Source: a virus. Taken from it: a DNA stretch of 26,141 nt. Within the stretch, counting starts at the first letter, position 1; each line of letters starts with the position of its first letter. Below, one piece after another: positions 15,635-22,486 of the stretch. The notes beneath the pieces were generated by a model. It ran no database searches, was not told where the DNA came from, and worked only from the letters and a program-made list of their open reading frames with translations. Position numbers and translations under genes: made by a program. The stretch covers positions 1-26,141 of the IMG/VR virus record IMGVR_UViG_3300025872_000267. One strand, given 5' to 3'.

Positions 15635-16420
15635 AGCTTGCCAACGCTTTCTGCGCTCCCGGCGCTTGGGACATGAACGCCAAAAGTTTCTCGCTGGCCT
15701 GCTGGGCCTGCTCTTCAGGCGTCAGTGGCGGGACAATGTAATCGTGCGTCGAAGGCAGCACATCTGCCATCTTGAACGGTGAAGCACCTTGTTTGAGCTT
15801 TGCGTTGAGATTACCTGTTGTCAGCGACGATAGGGCCACAAGGACTGCCTTGTTGCCTATGAACCCATCACTGAGCAGGATTTCAATATCACGCATTGCA
15901 TCGGCTGGGATTGTGTCAGGACATCCACCATGAGCGTAAATGTACGCCCGAGCTTGCCGATGAATGTCCCGAATTAGTTTTTTCGAGAGTCCTTATAACC
16001 GGGCTGAATCGCTTCAGAAATCTTTTCCAACATCTCAAGCTGAACGGCAAACGGCCATTCAGCCTCAATGTCTTCATAAGTCAATCCATCCAAACTGCCG
16101 TTTTCTGGCACCAGCAATTTAATGAACTCGACAATCCGATTTTCCATTTTCATGGCAGATTGCACAAGTTCTTTTGTAGAGCGGCCATCGACGATCACAT
16201 CGTCTTTTTTGATTTCCACTCCATCTTTGGATTCTTTGAAGCCAGCCACCGCTTTTTCGTAGCGGGTTTTGAATGCGGCTTGATCAATGACATCGCATCG
16301 AGCGGTCATTTCTTCGAGCTCTTTAGTCAAGGGGACGCGAACCTTAAACGTCATCCCGCCAAGCTCAAAGGTTTTGGTGCGGAGTTGTAGCGTATCTCCA
16401 AACGCGCCGGATAGTTTCAT
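15627..16420 (-). CDS. GT fusion tail assembly chaperone made by -1 frameshift
   Basis: If ribosomes slip by -1 at AAAAAAC (15983-15977), the 148 residues of the upstream frame are followed by 116 residues in the -1 frame. This frame stays open through 27 codons before its first ATG (15896) and ends at TGA 15627-15629, giving about 264 residues. The extension begins LIRDIHRQARAYIYAHGGCP and includes the MRDIEILLSDGFIGNKAVLV and PPLTPEEQAQQASEKLL segments. A short G protein plus a longer GT fusion immediately before the tape measure is the conserved arrangement in lambda-like tails, where the two coat the tape measure during tube assembly. A stand-alone 89-aa protein from 15896 is possible but less likely, as no good ribosome binding site is seen there. 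The frameshift is inferred, not measured. Confidence 0.85.
15917..15994 (-). promoter_or_regulatory. Programmed -1 ribosomal frameshift signal
   Basis: On the minus strand an SD-like AAGGA (15994-15990) precedes CG-A-AAA-AAC. The heptamer A AAA AAC occupies 15983-15977 in the zero frame, with TAA immediately after. Five bases later an 8-bp stem can form between CGGGACAT (15971-15964) and ATGTCCTG (15924-15917), with one G-U pair. Inside it lies a 7-bp hairpin, GGGCGTA (15949-15943), loop CATT, TACGCTC (15938-15932), also with one G-U pair. Slippery site, spacer of 5, structured RNA and upstream SD-like element are all hallmarks of bacterial -1 frameshifting. Confidence 0.88.
15974..16420 (-). 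CDS. G-type tail assembly chaperone (unshifted product)
   Basis: The 148-residue unshifted product starts with an ATGA overlap with the 76-aa gene and ends at TAA (15974-15976), directly after the slippery heptamer. An N-terminal beta-like part (TKTFELGGMTFKVRVPLTKE) precedes helical segments with RYEKAVAGFKESKDGVE and ENRIVEFIKLLVPENG, then a conserved-looking FAVQLEMLEKISEAIQPGY end. This size and position (after the tail tube genes, before the tape measure) fit lambda gpG. It should be made in large excess over the frameshifted form, as in lambda, but the ratio is not visible in sequence. Confidence 0.85.
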   Translation of the reverse strand: MKLSGAFGDTLQLRTKTFELGGMTFKVRVPLTKELEEMTARCDVIDQAAFKTRYEKAVAGFKESKDGVEIKKDDVIVDGRSTKELVQSAMKMENRIVEFIKLLVPENGSLDGLTYEDIEAEWPFAVQLEMLEKISEAIQPGYKDSRKN

Positions 16421-16647
16421 TGTCTTTTATTGTTGATGATCTTTTGGAAAATTGACTCGTTAACGTCAATGGCATATTGCACCACTTCGCTAGGAGTCAT
16501 CTTGTCTGCATGAGCTTTGGCAATTTCATGGGCCAAAGTGATGGCAGTCATGCGCTGCTGCAAAAAGCCAAACCAATCTTTTCGAGATTCAGCTTGGCTT
16601 ATGAGGTATTGCAGCAGGTCGTTGTTGTTTTGTATTGTTGTTGTCAT
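16417..16647 (-). CDS. Small helical protein upstream of tail chaperone
   Basis: This 76-residue protein starts MTTTIQNNNDLLQYLISQAE and is predicted helical with mixed charge (HEIAKAHADKMTPSEVVQYA). No membrane segment or motif is visible. It starts two bases before the stop region of the 55-aa gene ends (CATTAAATGACA, no overlap) and its stop overlaps the G gene start as ATGA, so it is clearly part of the translationally coupled tail cluster. Possibly an extra chaperone or tail-tube accessory factor. No family recognised. Confidence 0.75.
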   Translation of the reverse strand: MTTTIQNNNDLLQYLISQAESRKDWFGFLQQRMTAITLAHEIAKAHADKMTPSEVVQYAIDVNESIFQKIINNKRQ

Positions 16648-16815
16648 TTAATGATACTTGGCTAGAACATTAAGAACCACTGCCTCTGCTGTGTCGGCTT
16701 CCACCTCGGAAAGAGCTTCTTGAAGCTCCTCCGAGTCCACCACTTGAGCTTTAGCCGCTGCATCCAGATCGCCCCGAAGTTCGACCAGTTCATCCACGAT
16801 TTCTTGCAGCGTCAT
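16648..16815 (-). CDS. 55-aa acidic helical protein
   Basis: This short gene starts at ATG 16815 in an ATGA overlap with the second major tail protein and ends at TAA 16648-16650, immediately before the ATG of the next gene. The product, MTLQEIVDELVELRGDLDAA and onward, is 55 residues of acidic helix rich in Glu, Asp, Ala, Leu and Val, with heptad-like Leu/Val spacing. There is no membrane segment. Its exact fit between two coupled genes, leaving no unexplained bases, is strong support for it being real. Function unknown; a small coiled-coil adaptor or chaperone partner is only a guess. Confidence 0.75.
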   Translation of the reverse strand: MTLQEIVDELVELRGDLDAAAKAQVVDSEELQEALSEVEADTAEAVVLNVLAKYH

Positions 16816-17330
16816 GTGTTGCTCCAGCCGTATTGACCACCGCGGGGGTGGATGGTGAATGTGGCTTTTGCTTCGGCACCCGGCTGTGCATCGATCTGGA
16901 ATTGACCGACACGGGCATTGAAGGCATAAGCGATTGTGGTGGAGCCATCAACCGCAGCAATCACAAACGTGCGCTCAGTGACGCCAGAATAGGCATCAGA
17001 ACGGATTTGCAACAGTGCCGTATCAGACGGATTCCACGCAGCCGAAATCGTCAGTGACGTAGGAGCCGACTGTGATGGGATTTTGTCCGATTGACGTGAA
17101 CCTGCAACGGAGAACGATGCGACTGCGTCATCTTGTCCAAACGCAGGGATCGCCTCGACAACAAGCTGAGTACCAGCAGTGCCCGTGCCATTAGCTGCGG
17201 TTCCAACAATAGTGGCGACTTGAGCAGTCCAGACCGACAAATTGGCCGTACTAAGTGTCGTGGGAGTGGCCGCAGACTGCATCCAAAGCGATGCACTAAA
17301 GCCGGGAAGAATTTTGTTAGGTGCTGCCAT
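16812..17330 (-). CDS. Second major tail (tube) protein, paralogue B
   Basis: This 172-residue protein is a close paralogue of the gene immediately upstream. Residues 58-104 (VEAIPAFGQDDAVASFSVAG and onward) match the other copy at 45 of 47 positions, and a C-terminal block (YAFNARVGQFQIDAQPGAEA to HPRG) at 29 of 30. The N-terminal third and residues about 105-132 differ, and this copy has an extra Gly/Thr/Ala insertion near 43-54. The DNA of the matching blocks has many third-base changes, so the pair is old and under selection. It has a strong GAGGTGA ribosome binding site 8 bp after the first copy and is coupled to the 55-aa gene. Likely a tail-tube subunit or variant. Confidence 0.85.
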   Translation of the reverse strand: MAAPNKILPGFSASLWMQSAATPTTLSTANLSVWTAQVATIVGTAANGTGTAGTQLVVEAIPAFGQDDAVASFSVAGSRQSDKIPSQSAPTSLTISAAWNPSDTALLQIRSDAYSGVTERTFVIAAVDGSTTIAYAFNARVGQFQIDAQPGAEAKATFTIHPRGGQYGWSNT

Positions 17331-17338
17331 GATTCACC

Positions 17339-17833
17339 TCAAGCGTTGTTAGACCAACCGTACATATTTCCACGCGGATGCAGCGTGAATGTCGCTTTAG
17401 CTTCAGCACCGGGCTGTGCGTCAATTTGGAACTGACCCACGCGGGCGTTGAAAGCGTAGTAAACGATGTTCGAACCATCGGTCGCGGACACCACATAAGT
17501 GCGCTCAGTGATGCCGGAATAGGCGTCTGTGCGGACCTGTTGGATCACGGTATCCGAAGGGTTCCAAGCCGCCGAAATGGTCAGCGAAGTCGGTGCTGCT
17601 TGAGAAGGGATTTTGTCCGACTGACGCGAACCGGCCACCGAGAACGAGGCCACAGCATCGTCTTGACCAAAGGCGGGAACCGCTTCGACCAACAACTGAT
17701 TGCCAGAAACCGCGATGGCAGCAACAGAAGCCAGAGTGGACAACTGCGCCAGCGTCAGGGCCGTAGGAGAGGCTCCCGACTGAGCATAAATCGCAGCACT
17801 AAAACCCGGAAGAATTTTGCTTGGGAGAGCCAT
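17339..17833 (-). CDS. Major tail (tube) protein, paralogue A
   Basis: This 164-residue protein starts MALPSKILPGFSAAIYAQSG with an AAGGGA ribosome binding site, after a 33-bp gap from the tail terminator gene. The compact beta-rich sequence, with SQAAPTSLTISAAWNPSDT and a C-terminal RVGQFQIDAQPGAEAKATFT strand set, and the position right after the terminator gene, identify it as the tail-tube subunit. Tube proteins form stacked hexameric rings around the tape measure. No extra immunoglobulin-like C-terminal domain is present. It and the following gene form a conserved paralogue pair. Which copy is more abundant cannot be told from sequence. Confidence 0.88.
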   Translation of the reverse strand: MALPSKILPGFSAAIYAQSGASPTALTLAQLSTLASVAAIAVSGNQLLVEAVPAFGQDDAVASFSVAGSRQSDKIPSQAAPTSLTISAAWNPSDTVIQQVRTDAYSGITERTYVVSATDGSNIVYYAFNARVGQFQIDAQPGAEAKATFTLHPRGNMYGWSNNA

Positions 17834-17866
17834 TTTGAATCCCTTAAAAGAAGTTGAGAATTTGTC

Positions 17867-18280
17867 TTATGTTGGGATATCTAGCGTGCAATCGAGGAAG
17901 ATTTCTGCCATCTTTTGCTCGTTATTGTAGGAGTTGTATAACCAAAACACATCTGCTTTGGAAATCCAAAACCCAGTTGGCCCCCCGAACTGGCCGGTGT
18001 AGCCATGTAGTGATTGTAGTATCTGATTTGAAATTGTGAAACCATCTTCAATTACTTGCGTGAATATTGAAATTTGGAAGATTGGCCTGTCAATTCCCTT
18101 ATTGTTTTGGCTTGGTCCGGTATAAACCGGTTGATGGACGTTTCTAAGCTGCCAAGTGATGAACTTGGGTTGCGTTGCAAAGTTACGGTTGAATGAGGCA
18201 TAAACCGGCACAGGCGTGACAATGCTTTGCAGTTGGTACTGGATAGCCTTGCCATATTCAACCGGATTGTTCTGGCTCAT
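17867..18280 (-). CDS. Tail terminator / completion protein, DUF3168-type
   Basis: I choose ATG 18280 (MSQNNPVEYGKAIQYQLQSI, 137 aa) because it overlaps the upstream stop as ATGA. A start at 18310 would lie inside the previous gene. The pattern of an N-terminal helix, VTPVPVYASFNRNFATQPKF, ITWQLRN, and DRPIFQISIFTQVIEDG fits DUF3168-type gp17-like tail completion proteins, which cap the tail tube and join it to the head. The gene precedes the tail tube genes as expected. Confidence 0.82.
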   Translation of the reverse strand: MSQNNPVEYGKAIQYQLQSIVTPVPVYASFNRNFATQPKFITWQLRNVHQPVYTGPSQNNKGIDRPIFQISIFTQVIEDGFTISNQILQSLHGYTGQFGGPTGFWISKADVFWLYNSYNNEQKMAEIFLDCTLDIPT

Positions 18281-18618
18281 ACTGCCGTCGTCGGGTCTTG
18301 CCGGTAACACATCAGGAGCACAGTCATACGATCATCGGATTCCCGTGCGCTTTCAATTCGCCAATCAAAACCCTTCCATTTAATGGAATATAGGTTTTGG
18401 TTATCGATGATTTCTTTTGTGTTGGGCGTGTAGTTCAGCGTGAAATACGTCAAATCGTTATACAGACGATACTTATCTGCAATCTTGACTGTATTTGCTA
18501 CCGATGAAACTCGCGCCCTAGTGTTAAACCATTTAGCAATAGTTGTGCTCTGTTCGCCAAAATCACTTTTGCCAAACGTCAGTTCGTTAACAGTGATGTT
18601 TTCAAAACGAGCGACCAT
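18277..18618 (-). CDS. Head closure / head-tail joining protein
   Basis: This 113-residue protein has a central VYRLYNDLTYFTLNYTPNTK-like beta region (residues about 50-70 read KYRLYNDLTYFTLNYTPN) and a WKGFDWRIESARESDDRMTV end. The W.I.....SDDR..V..MC pattern is typical of the SPP1 gp16 / HK97 gp7-type head-closure fold. It overlaps the adaptor stop by one base (TAATG) and the tail terminator by four. Its position between adaptor and terminator is the standard neck order. Confidence 0.8.
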   Translation of the reverse strand: MVARFENITVNELTFGKSDFGEQSTTIAKWFNTRARVSSVANTVKIADKYRLYNDLTYFTLNYTPNTKEIIDNQNLYSIKWKGFDWRIESARESDDRMTVLLMCYRQDPTTAV

Positions 18619-19289
18619 TACATTACCAGCGGTTTGTATGGCTTGAGCAATTGCTCGAATCCAAACGGAATCTTGTGCTGAATAGGACCGGTGGTGTCTG
18701 AGCGGTTGTTATACAAATGCGTCAACAAAAGCAATCCAGCCTGTTGAACAACTGGATACTGAGCGATTGGGTTTGCAACTGTTTTGTACGTTGCAATGAT
18801 CGGCGCAGTCATCGAGTAGTTGATGTTGTCCGGCAAATCAGTCAACACAATCTTGTTGCCCGACGGGTCGTAGTAATACGTTGAAGATGACAGCAACGTA
18901 AACACAGACGGCGTTGAGTTGTTCCAATAACCCACCGATGTGATCGTTACCCCGGGCAACGTAGACACCGTGTTTTGCGAGACCTCTGGAAGATCAAGCG
19001 AAACCGGAACGCCCCACAAAGTCGAGGCGCAGTAGTACACGCGATACGTTACCGGAAAAATTGAAAGGCCAAGATAGTCTTCAACAGCTTGCCGCGTAGC
19101 AAGTTCTAAATTTTGAAGATAAATGTCTTGGCTTTCGTCATCAACAAGGTTCAGTTGTTCAGTGATTTGATTCAGTGACAACCATGAAGTTGAAATGTCA
19201 CGGGCGATCTGTTCAACCTTTTCATAGTTGAAGGGATTACGAGTACTTGCCAGATTTGGCGCATACGCTAACAGATCATTTGTAGCCAT
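18618..19289 (-). CDS. Head-tail connector / adaptor protein, gp6-like
   Basis: This 223-residue protein opens with about 30 variable residues. A helical SLNQITEQLNLVDDESQDIY segment then leads to LQNLELATRQAVEDYLGLSI, the hallmark of gp6-like connector proteins. A long beta-rich C-terminal part (YCASTLWGVPVSLDLP, TSVGYWNN, SSSTYYYDPSGN) and a terminal helical LLLLTHLYNNR segment complete the usual layout. It forms the ring under the portal. It starts one base after the stop of the second capsid gene, with AAGGT as ribosome binding site. Confidence 0.85.
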   Translation of the reverse strand: MATNDLLAYAPNLASTRNPFNYEKVEQIARDISTSWLSLNQITEQLNLVDDESQDIYLQNLELATRQAVEDYLGLSIFPVTYRVYYCASTLWGVPVSLDLPEVSQNTVSTLPGVTITSVGYWNNSTPSVFTLLSSSTYYYDPSGNKIVLTDLPDNINYSMTAPIIATYKTVANPIAQYPVVQQAGLLLLTHLYNNRSDTTGPIQHKIPFGFEQLLKPYKPLVM

Positions 19290-19290
19290 T

Positions 19291-20304
19291 TCAGACCTTC
19301 ATCCGCACACCGGCAAACGGGTCGCGCACCGAGCTGACCACACGTTTTTCAGCATAGAGGTTCACAAAACCGGGCATTGTTTGTTCCATCATCTGGACAG
19401 AAAATTCATTCATGTCACCGATGGTCAAAAAGCGCGGCCAATTCGCCAAATAAATCGGATATGTGCTTGACAAATATGGGTTCGGGATTACAGGCCACCC
19501 AAAGACTCGGCCAACCGCAGCACCGTCTTCGTCGCCTGTTTCCAAAAAGATTGGCAGACCTTGGTTATCAGTCAGATTACGCAAGGTAGTGATCATGGTG
19601 GGATTCATGTGCCACGCTGTTCCGGGAAGCGCCCAATATTGACCCGGCAATTTATTGGCCGTATTGACAATGTCGTTGTATGCAACAGAAACGCCGGAAT
19701 CAAGCGTTGCAATCGTGTGGATGCCATTTGTCATGGCCGTGCCGCTTGAACCAAATGCAGACGCAGCGCCATCAACGTACATATCCAGCCCACGCAAGCC
19801 AGAAGTCGCGCCTGTGGTCGTTGTGGTGCTTCCGGCTTGATCATCATTGATCGCCATGCTTGCGCCTTCGAGTTGCGCAAATTCCAGCATCAAGTCTTCG
19901 ACCAATTCGGTAGGAAGATTATTGACATCGCCCAACACAGCCGAGCGAATCGGCAGTTGAGCGGTAATTGCTCGAACCGGCAGTTGCCAGATCGAAGTGT
20001 TTGTTCCGGGAGAACCGGTGTCGTTTGCAACTGGATAGCCCCAAGGATTTCCAGCTTGATTAGTTGCGTTACCTGTCTTGGCAACGAACTGCATATCAGA
20101 GCCCATCACAGGCACTTGACGCGATCCCATACGAAACGGGTTCGCATAACGCAGAGCAGCAAAAGCATCATCGAAAATAACATTACCACCGACGCCGGAG
20201 CCGGAACCAGTAAGCAACGAGGCTTCAGTCAAATCAATCTTGATTTGTCGCTGCTCGTGAATGGATTGTTTGATTCCGTCAAGGATTTTTTCGGTGATGC
20301 TCAT
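19291..20304 (-). CDS. Second HK97-fold major capsid paralogue lacking the scaffold (delta) region
   Basis: This 337-residue protein is clearly homologous to the capsid gene upstream. Shared features in order are ASLLTGSGSGVGG (residues 28-40), FAALRYANPFR, the WGYPVANDTG and TSIWQL motifs, LPIRSAV, GLRGLDMY, NGIHTIATLD, PGQYWAL, FGWPVIPNPYLS and a C-terminal SVRDPFAGVRMKV. Only 27 residues precede the junction motif, against about 99 in the other copy, so the coiled-coil scaffold is missing. AGGA about 9 bases before the ATG is a good ribosome binding site. It probably needs the longer protein, or another scaffold, for assembly. Roles as vertex protein or mixed-shell subunit are possible. 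The family is clear but the role is inferred. Confidence 0.88.
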   Translation of the reverse strand: MSITEKILDGIKQSIHEQRQIKIDLTEASLLTGSGSGVGGNVIFDDAFAALRYANPFRMGSRQVPVMGSDMQFVAKTGNATNQAGNPWGYPVANDTGSPGTNTSIWQLPVRAITAQLPIRSAVLGDVNNLPTELVEDLMLEFAQLEGASMAINDDQAGSTTTTTGATSGLRGLDMYVDGAASAFGSSGTAMTNGIHTIATLDSGVSVAYNDIVNTANKLPGQYWALPGTAWHMNPTMITTLRNLTDNQGLPIFLETGDEDGAAVGRVFGWPVIPNPYLSSTYPIYLANWPRFLTIGDMNEFSVQMMEQTMPGFVNLYAEKRVVSSVRDPFAGVRMKV

Positions 20305-20323
20305 GGTGTATTCCTAGTGAAAG

Positions 20324-20353
20324 CGAAAAGAGGGGGAAGGTTTCCCTCCCCCC
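20324..20353 (-). terminator. Terminator-like hairpin between the two capsid genes
   Basis: On the minus strand, just after the stop of the 440-aa capsid gene, GGGGG-G-A-GG (20353-20345) pairs with CC-T-T-CCCCC (20340-20332) around a GAAA tetraloop. That is nine pairs, including one G-U. A short T-rich run TCTTTT (20331-20326) follows. This resembles a rho-independent terminator with a weak U-tract, so partial termination or mRNA 3-prime end stabilisation could make the upstream capsid protein more abundant. The gene gap is only 56 bp, and the ribosome binding site of the next gene lies beyond it. Confidence 0.6.
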
Positions 20354-20360
20354 ACTTCTA

Positions 20361-21683
20361 TCAGGTCGCAGTGCCTGTCGAGCGATAACGCACACCGGCG
20401 TTGGGGTCGCGCACACTGGTTGCCAGACGTTTTTCCCCGAACATCGTTATGTAGCCGGGGGCTGTCTGGTCGTATCTCCGCAGAACCATGTTGAGGCGAT
20501 CAACGATGGTGTGGAAGCGCGACCAATCAGCAAAGTACATCGGATACAAGCTGTTCGTGCCAGCAGAACCAGAGGTCGTTTGGCTAGGCGTGTCGAGATA
20601 CTTGTTCATCACGACATCGAAGCCCAACATCTGACCGATGATGCCATCGGGGTTCAGCGACTCGACAGAGTTGAAGATCGGGCGACCGTTGGTGTCTTGC
20701 AGGCCACGAATGGCTTGAGCAAGAATCGGGTTCACCATGAACTTCGCGTCCTTGGTCCAGTACTGCTGAGGCAGTGCGTAGATCAGGTTGATCACATCCT
20801 TGTACTGGATGTTGTTCGCGCCAACGGTGTTAGCGTTGGTGGTCAACTGGTCATACGTTGCCAACGAGTGCAGGCCAGAAGAGCTGCCGGTGCCAGACGA
20901 ACCGAATGCAGCAACCGACGAAGTGCCACCTGCATAGGTAGCATTTGCGCCAGCGTACTGATCCAGACCGCGCAGACCGTTAGAACCACCGTAGGGCAAG
21001 CTAGTAGCACCTTGGTCGTTGTTCTGCACCATGCTGAGGGCCTCACTCTGGGCGAAGCTGGCGAGCATATCATCAACGATCACAGCCTCCAACCCGTCGA
21101 TGTCATCCAGAGCCGCAGTACGGATCGGGAATTGCACGTTGAGGTCTTGCAGCACCAATTGCCAAATGCTTGTGTCTTCAGTCGTGGCCGCTGTGTTGTT
21201 CACAATCGGGTAGCCCCAGCCTTCACCGGGGTTGCCCACGCGCACGCGAAACTGATAGCTTGAGCCATCAGTAGCAACAGTACGCGACAGACCGCGCATC
21301 GGGTTCAGCAGACGCAGGGCCGTGAAGGTGGGGTCATAAGCGGTGCGACCGCCCTTGCCATCACCACCACCGGTCAACTGCGATGCTTCCTTCATGTAGG
21401 CATCGTATTGGCCTTCATCGTCAAACATCTTCAGTTCTTTTTCAAACTGAGGCTTGCCACCGATGTACTCTTTGACTTGCTCTTTGACCTTGCGGTTCAC
21501 GTCTTGACGAACGCTTTTGGCGATCGGTTTGACGATAGCGGGAGCTTGCACAGAAGCAACTTTGGCTTCCAGAGCAGCAACCTTCTCAGAAAATTCGGCC
21601 TTGACCGCTTCAACGGACTCGGCAACTTTTGCGAGTGTGGACTCTTGAATAGCGTCCAGCTTTTCCATAATAACTTGAGACAT
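20361..21683 (-). CDS. HK97-fold major capsid protein with N-terminal scaffold (delta) domain
   Basis: This 440-residue protein has a long N-terminal charged coiled-coil region (residues 1 to about 100, SQVIMEKLDAIQESTLAKVA onward), the usual delta domain that acts as scaffold and is removed by the prohead protease. The shell part begins near ASQLTGGGDGKGG (100-112) and continues with FTALRLLNPMRG, GWGYPIVNN, TSIWQLVLQDL, FPIRTAALDD, GLRGLDQY, QQYWTKDAKFMVNPI, GQMLGFDVVMNKYL and SVRDPNAGVRYR. The portion after the junction is about 337 residues, a normal mature size. It lies two bases after the protease gene, with AAAGG as ribosome binding site. It is probably the main shell subunit. Confidence 0.92.
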   Translation of the reverse strand: MSQVIMEKLDAIQESTLAKVAESVEAVKAEFSEKVAALEAKVASVQAPAIVKPIAKSVRQDVNRKVKEQVKEYIGGKPQFEKELKMFDDEGQYDAYMKEASQLTGGGDGKGGRTAYDPTFTALRLLNPMRGLSRTVATDGSSYQFRVRVGNPGEGWGYPIVNNTAATTEDTSIWQLVLQDLNVQFPIRTAALDDIDGLEAVIVDDMLASFAQSEALSMVQNNDQGATSLPYGGSNGLRGLDQYAGANATYAGGTSSVAAFGSSGTGSSSGLHSLATYDQLTTNANTVGANNIQYKDVINLIYALPQQYWTKDAKFMVNPILAQAIRGLQDTNGRPIFNSVESLNPDGIIGQMLGFDVVMNKYLDTPSQTTSGSAGTNSLYPMYFADWSRFHTIVDRLNMVLRRYDQTAPGYITMFGEKRLATSVRDPNAGVRYRSTGTAT

Positions 21684-21685
21684 GA

Positions 21686-22486
21686 TTAGCCTTTCAAACG
21701 GGCGTTGAGGAGTTCGAGAAGCTCGCGCTCTTCGAGAGCAGCAAGAATCTCTGCTTCGGTCGCTTCCGCATCAGAATCACTCTGCTGCGTCGCAGGTTCA
21801 ATCACTTGTTTCACAGCATCACGCTGCTCCAACACTTGCTTGAACGTAGATGCGGCAGCGACCGCATCCTTCTTTGAAAGCCCAACATCCCGCAGAGCTT
21901 GCTCAAGAACTTTTAGATCGGCAGAACCATCAGCACGGAAATATTCGAGCTTTTGAACTTCGGCCATCGGATTATTTGGGTGCATCACAACGGACACTTC
22001 ACGCAAACCACCTTTGGTGATTTGGAAATAACCGTCTTCATATGAATCATCAGACCCAACAGTCATTGGTGTGCCGTCTTCTTTGACCCACTGATATTCA
22101 TCAGCGTAAGCACCAACAGAAACCCCGCCAAACATAGCAGGGCTTTCAGTCATTATTTGATAAAGGTCGGAGCCGGTAGTAGTGTTGACATACATACGAC
22201 CGCACGCAGTCATACCAGTATCGTCAAACTCGAAAGAAGTCCATTCGCCAACAGGAATCGCGCTTGATTCGTGATTGACATACATCGGCAAAGGACGGCC
22301 AGCTTTAGAAAACTCTTCAGCCCATTGCATAAAGCCTTCGGGCTGATAATTGAATTTACGTCCGTCTGCGCCTTCGCGTGCGCCCCAAGTCGTTACCCGA
22401 GCCTCAATTTTGCCGGTCGGTTCTGCGTGGTCTGCCTCTTTTTCGAGGTTCAGGCGTGCTTCGCAGACAATCTGGACTTGTTTCAT
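21686..22486 (-). CDS. Prohead protease, S78 family
   Basis: This 266-residue protein has the His-Ser-Glu arrangement of HK97 gp4-like proteases: H72 in YVNHESSAIP, S123 in GGVSVGAYAD and E163 in GGLREVSVVMHP. Residues 1-35 are the usual N-terminal strand region and the C-terminus (about 200-266) is a Glu/Ala-rich helical tail, probably removed by autoprocessing. It trims the delta domain from the capsid protein during head maturation. AGGGGT before the ATG is a good ribosome binding site. The first 83 coding bases overlap the small AT-hook-like ORF in another frame. Confidence 0.9.
   Translation of the reverse strand: MKQVQIVCEARLNLEKEADHAEPTGKIEARVTTWGAREGADGRKFNYQPEGFMQWAEEFSKAGRPLPMYVNHESSAIPVGEWTSFEFDDTGMTACGRMYVNTTTGSDLYQIMTESPAMFGGVSVGAYADEYQWVKEDGTPMTVGSDDSYEDGYFQITKGGLREVSVVMHPNNPMAEVQKLEYFRADGSADLKVLEQALRDVGLSKKDAVAAASTFKQVLEQRDAVKQVIEPATQQSDSDAEATEAEILAALEERELLELLNARLKG

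Noticed and set aside
15627-15896. Independent 89-aa gene starting at ATG 15896
   Set aside because: The frame continues open upstream to the slippery site and no good ribosome binding site precedes the ATG. It is better read as the C-terminal part of the frameshift product.
16812-17833. Assembly artefact or recent duplication as cause of the two tail-tube genes
   Set aside because: Matching protein blocks differ at many third codon positions, and the N-terminal parts differ, so these are two old genes.
18281-18310. Longer start at 18310 for the tail terminator
   Set aside because: ATG 18280 forms an ATGA overlap and gives a normal family N-terminus.
20511-21263. 250-aa open frame on the plus strand
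   Set aside because: It is the antisense shadow of the 440-aa capsid gene. Its Arg/Val-rich sequence shows no domain, and the capsid frame has clear motifs.
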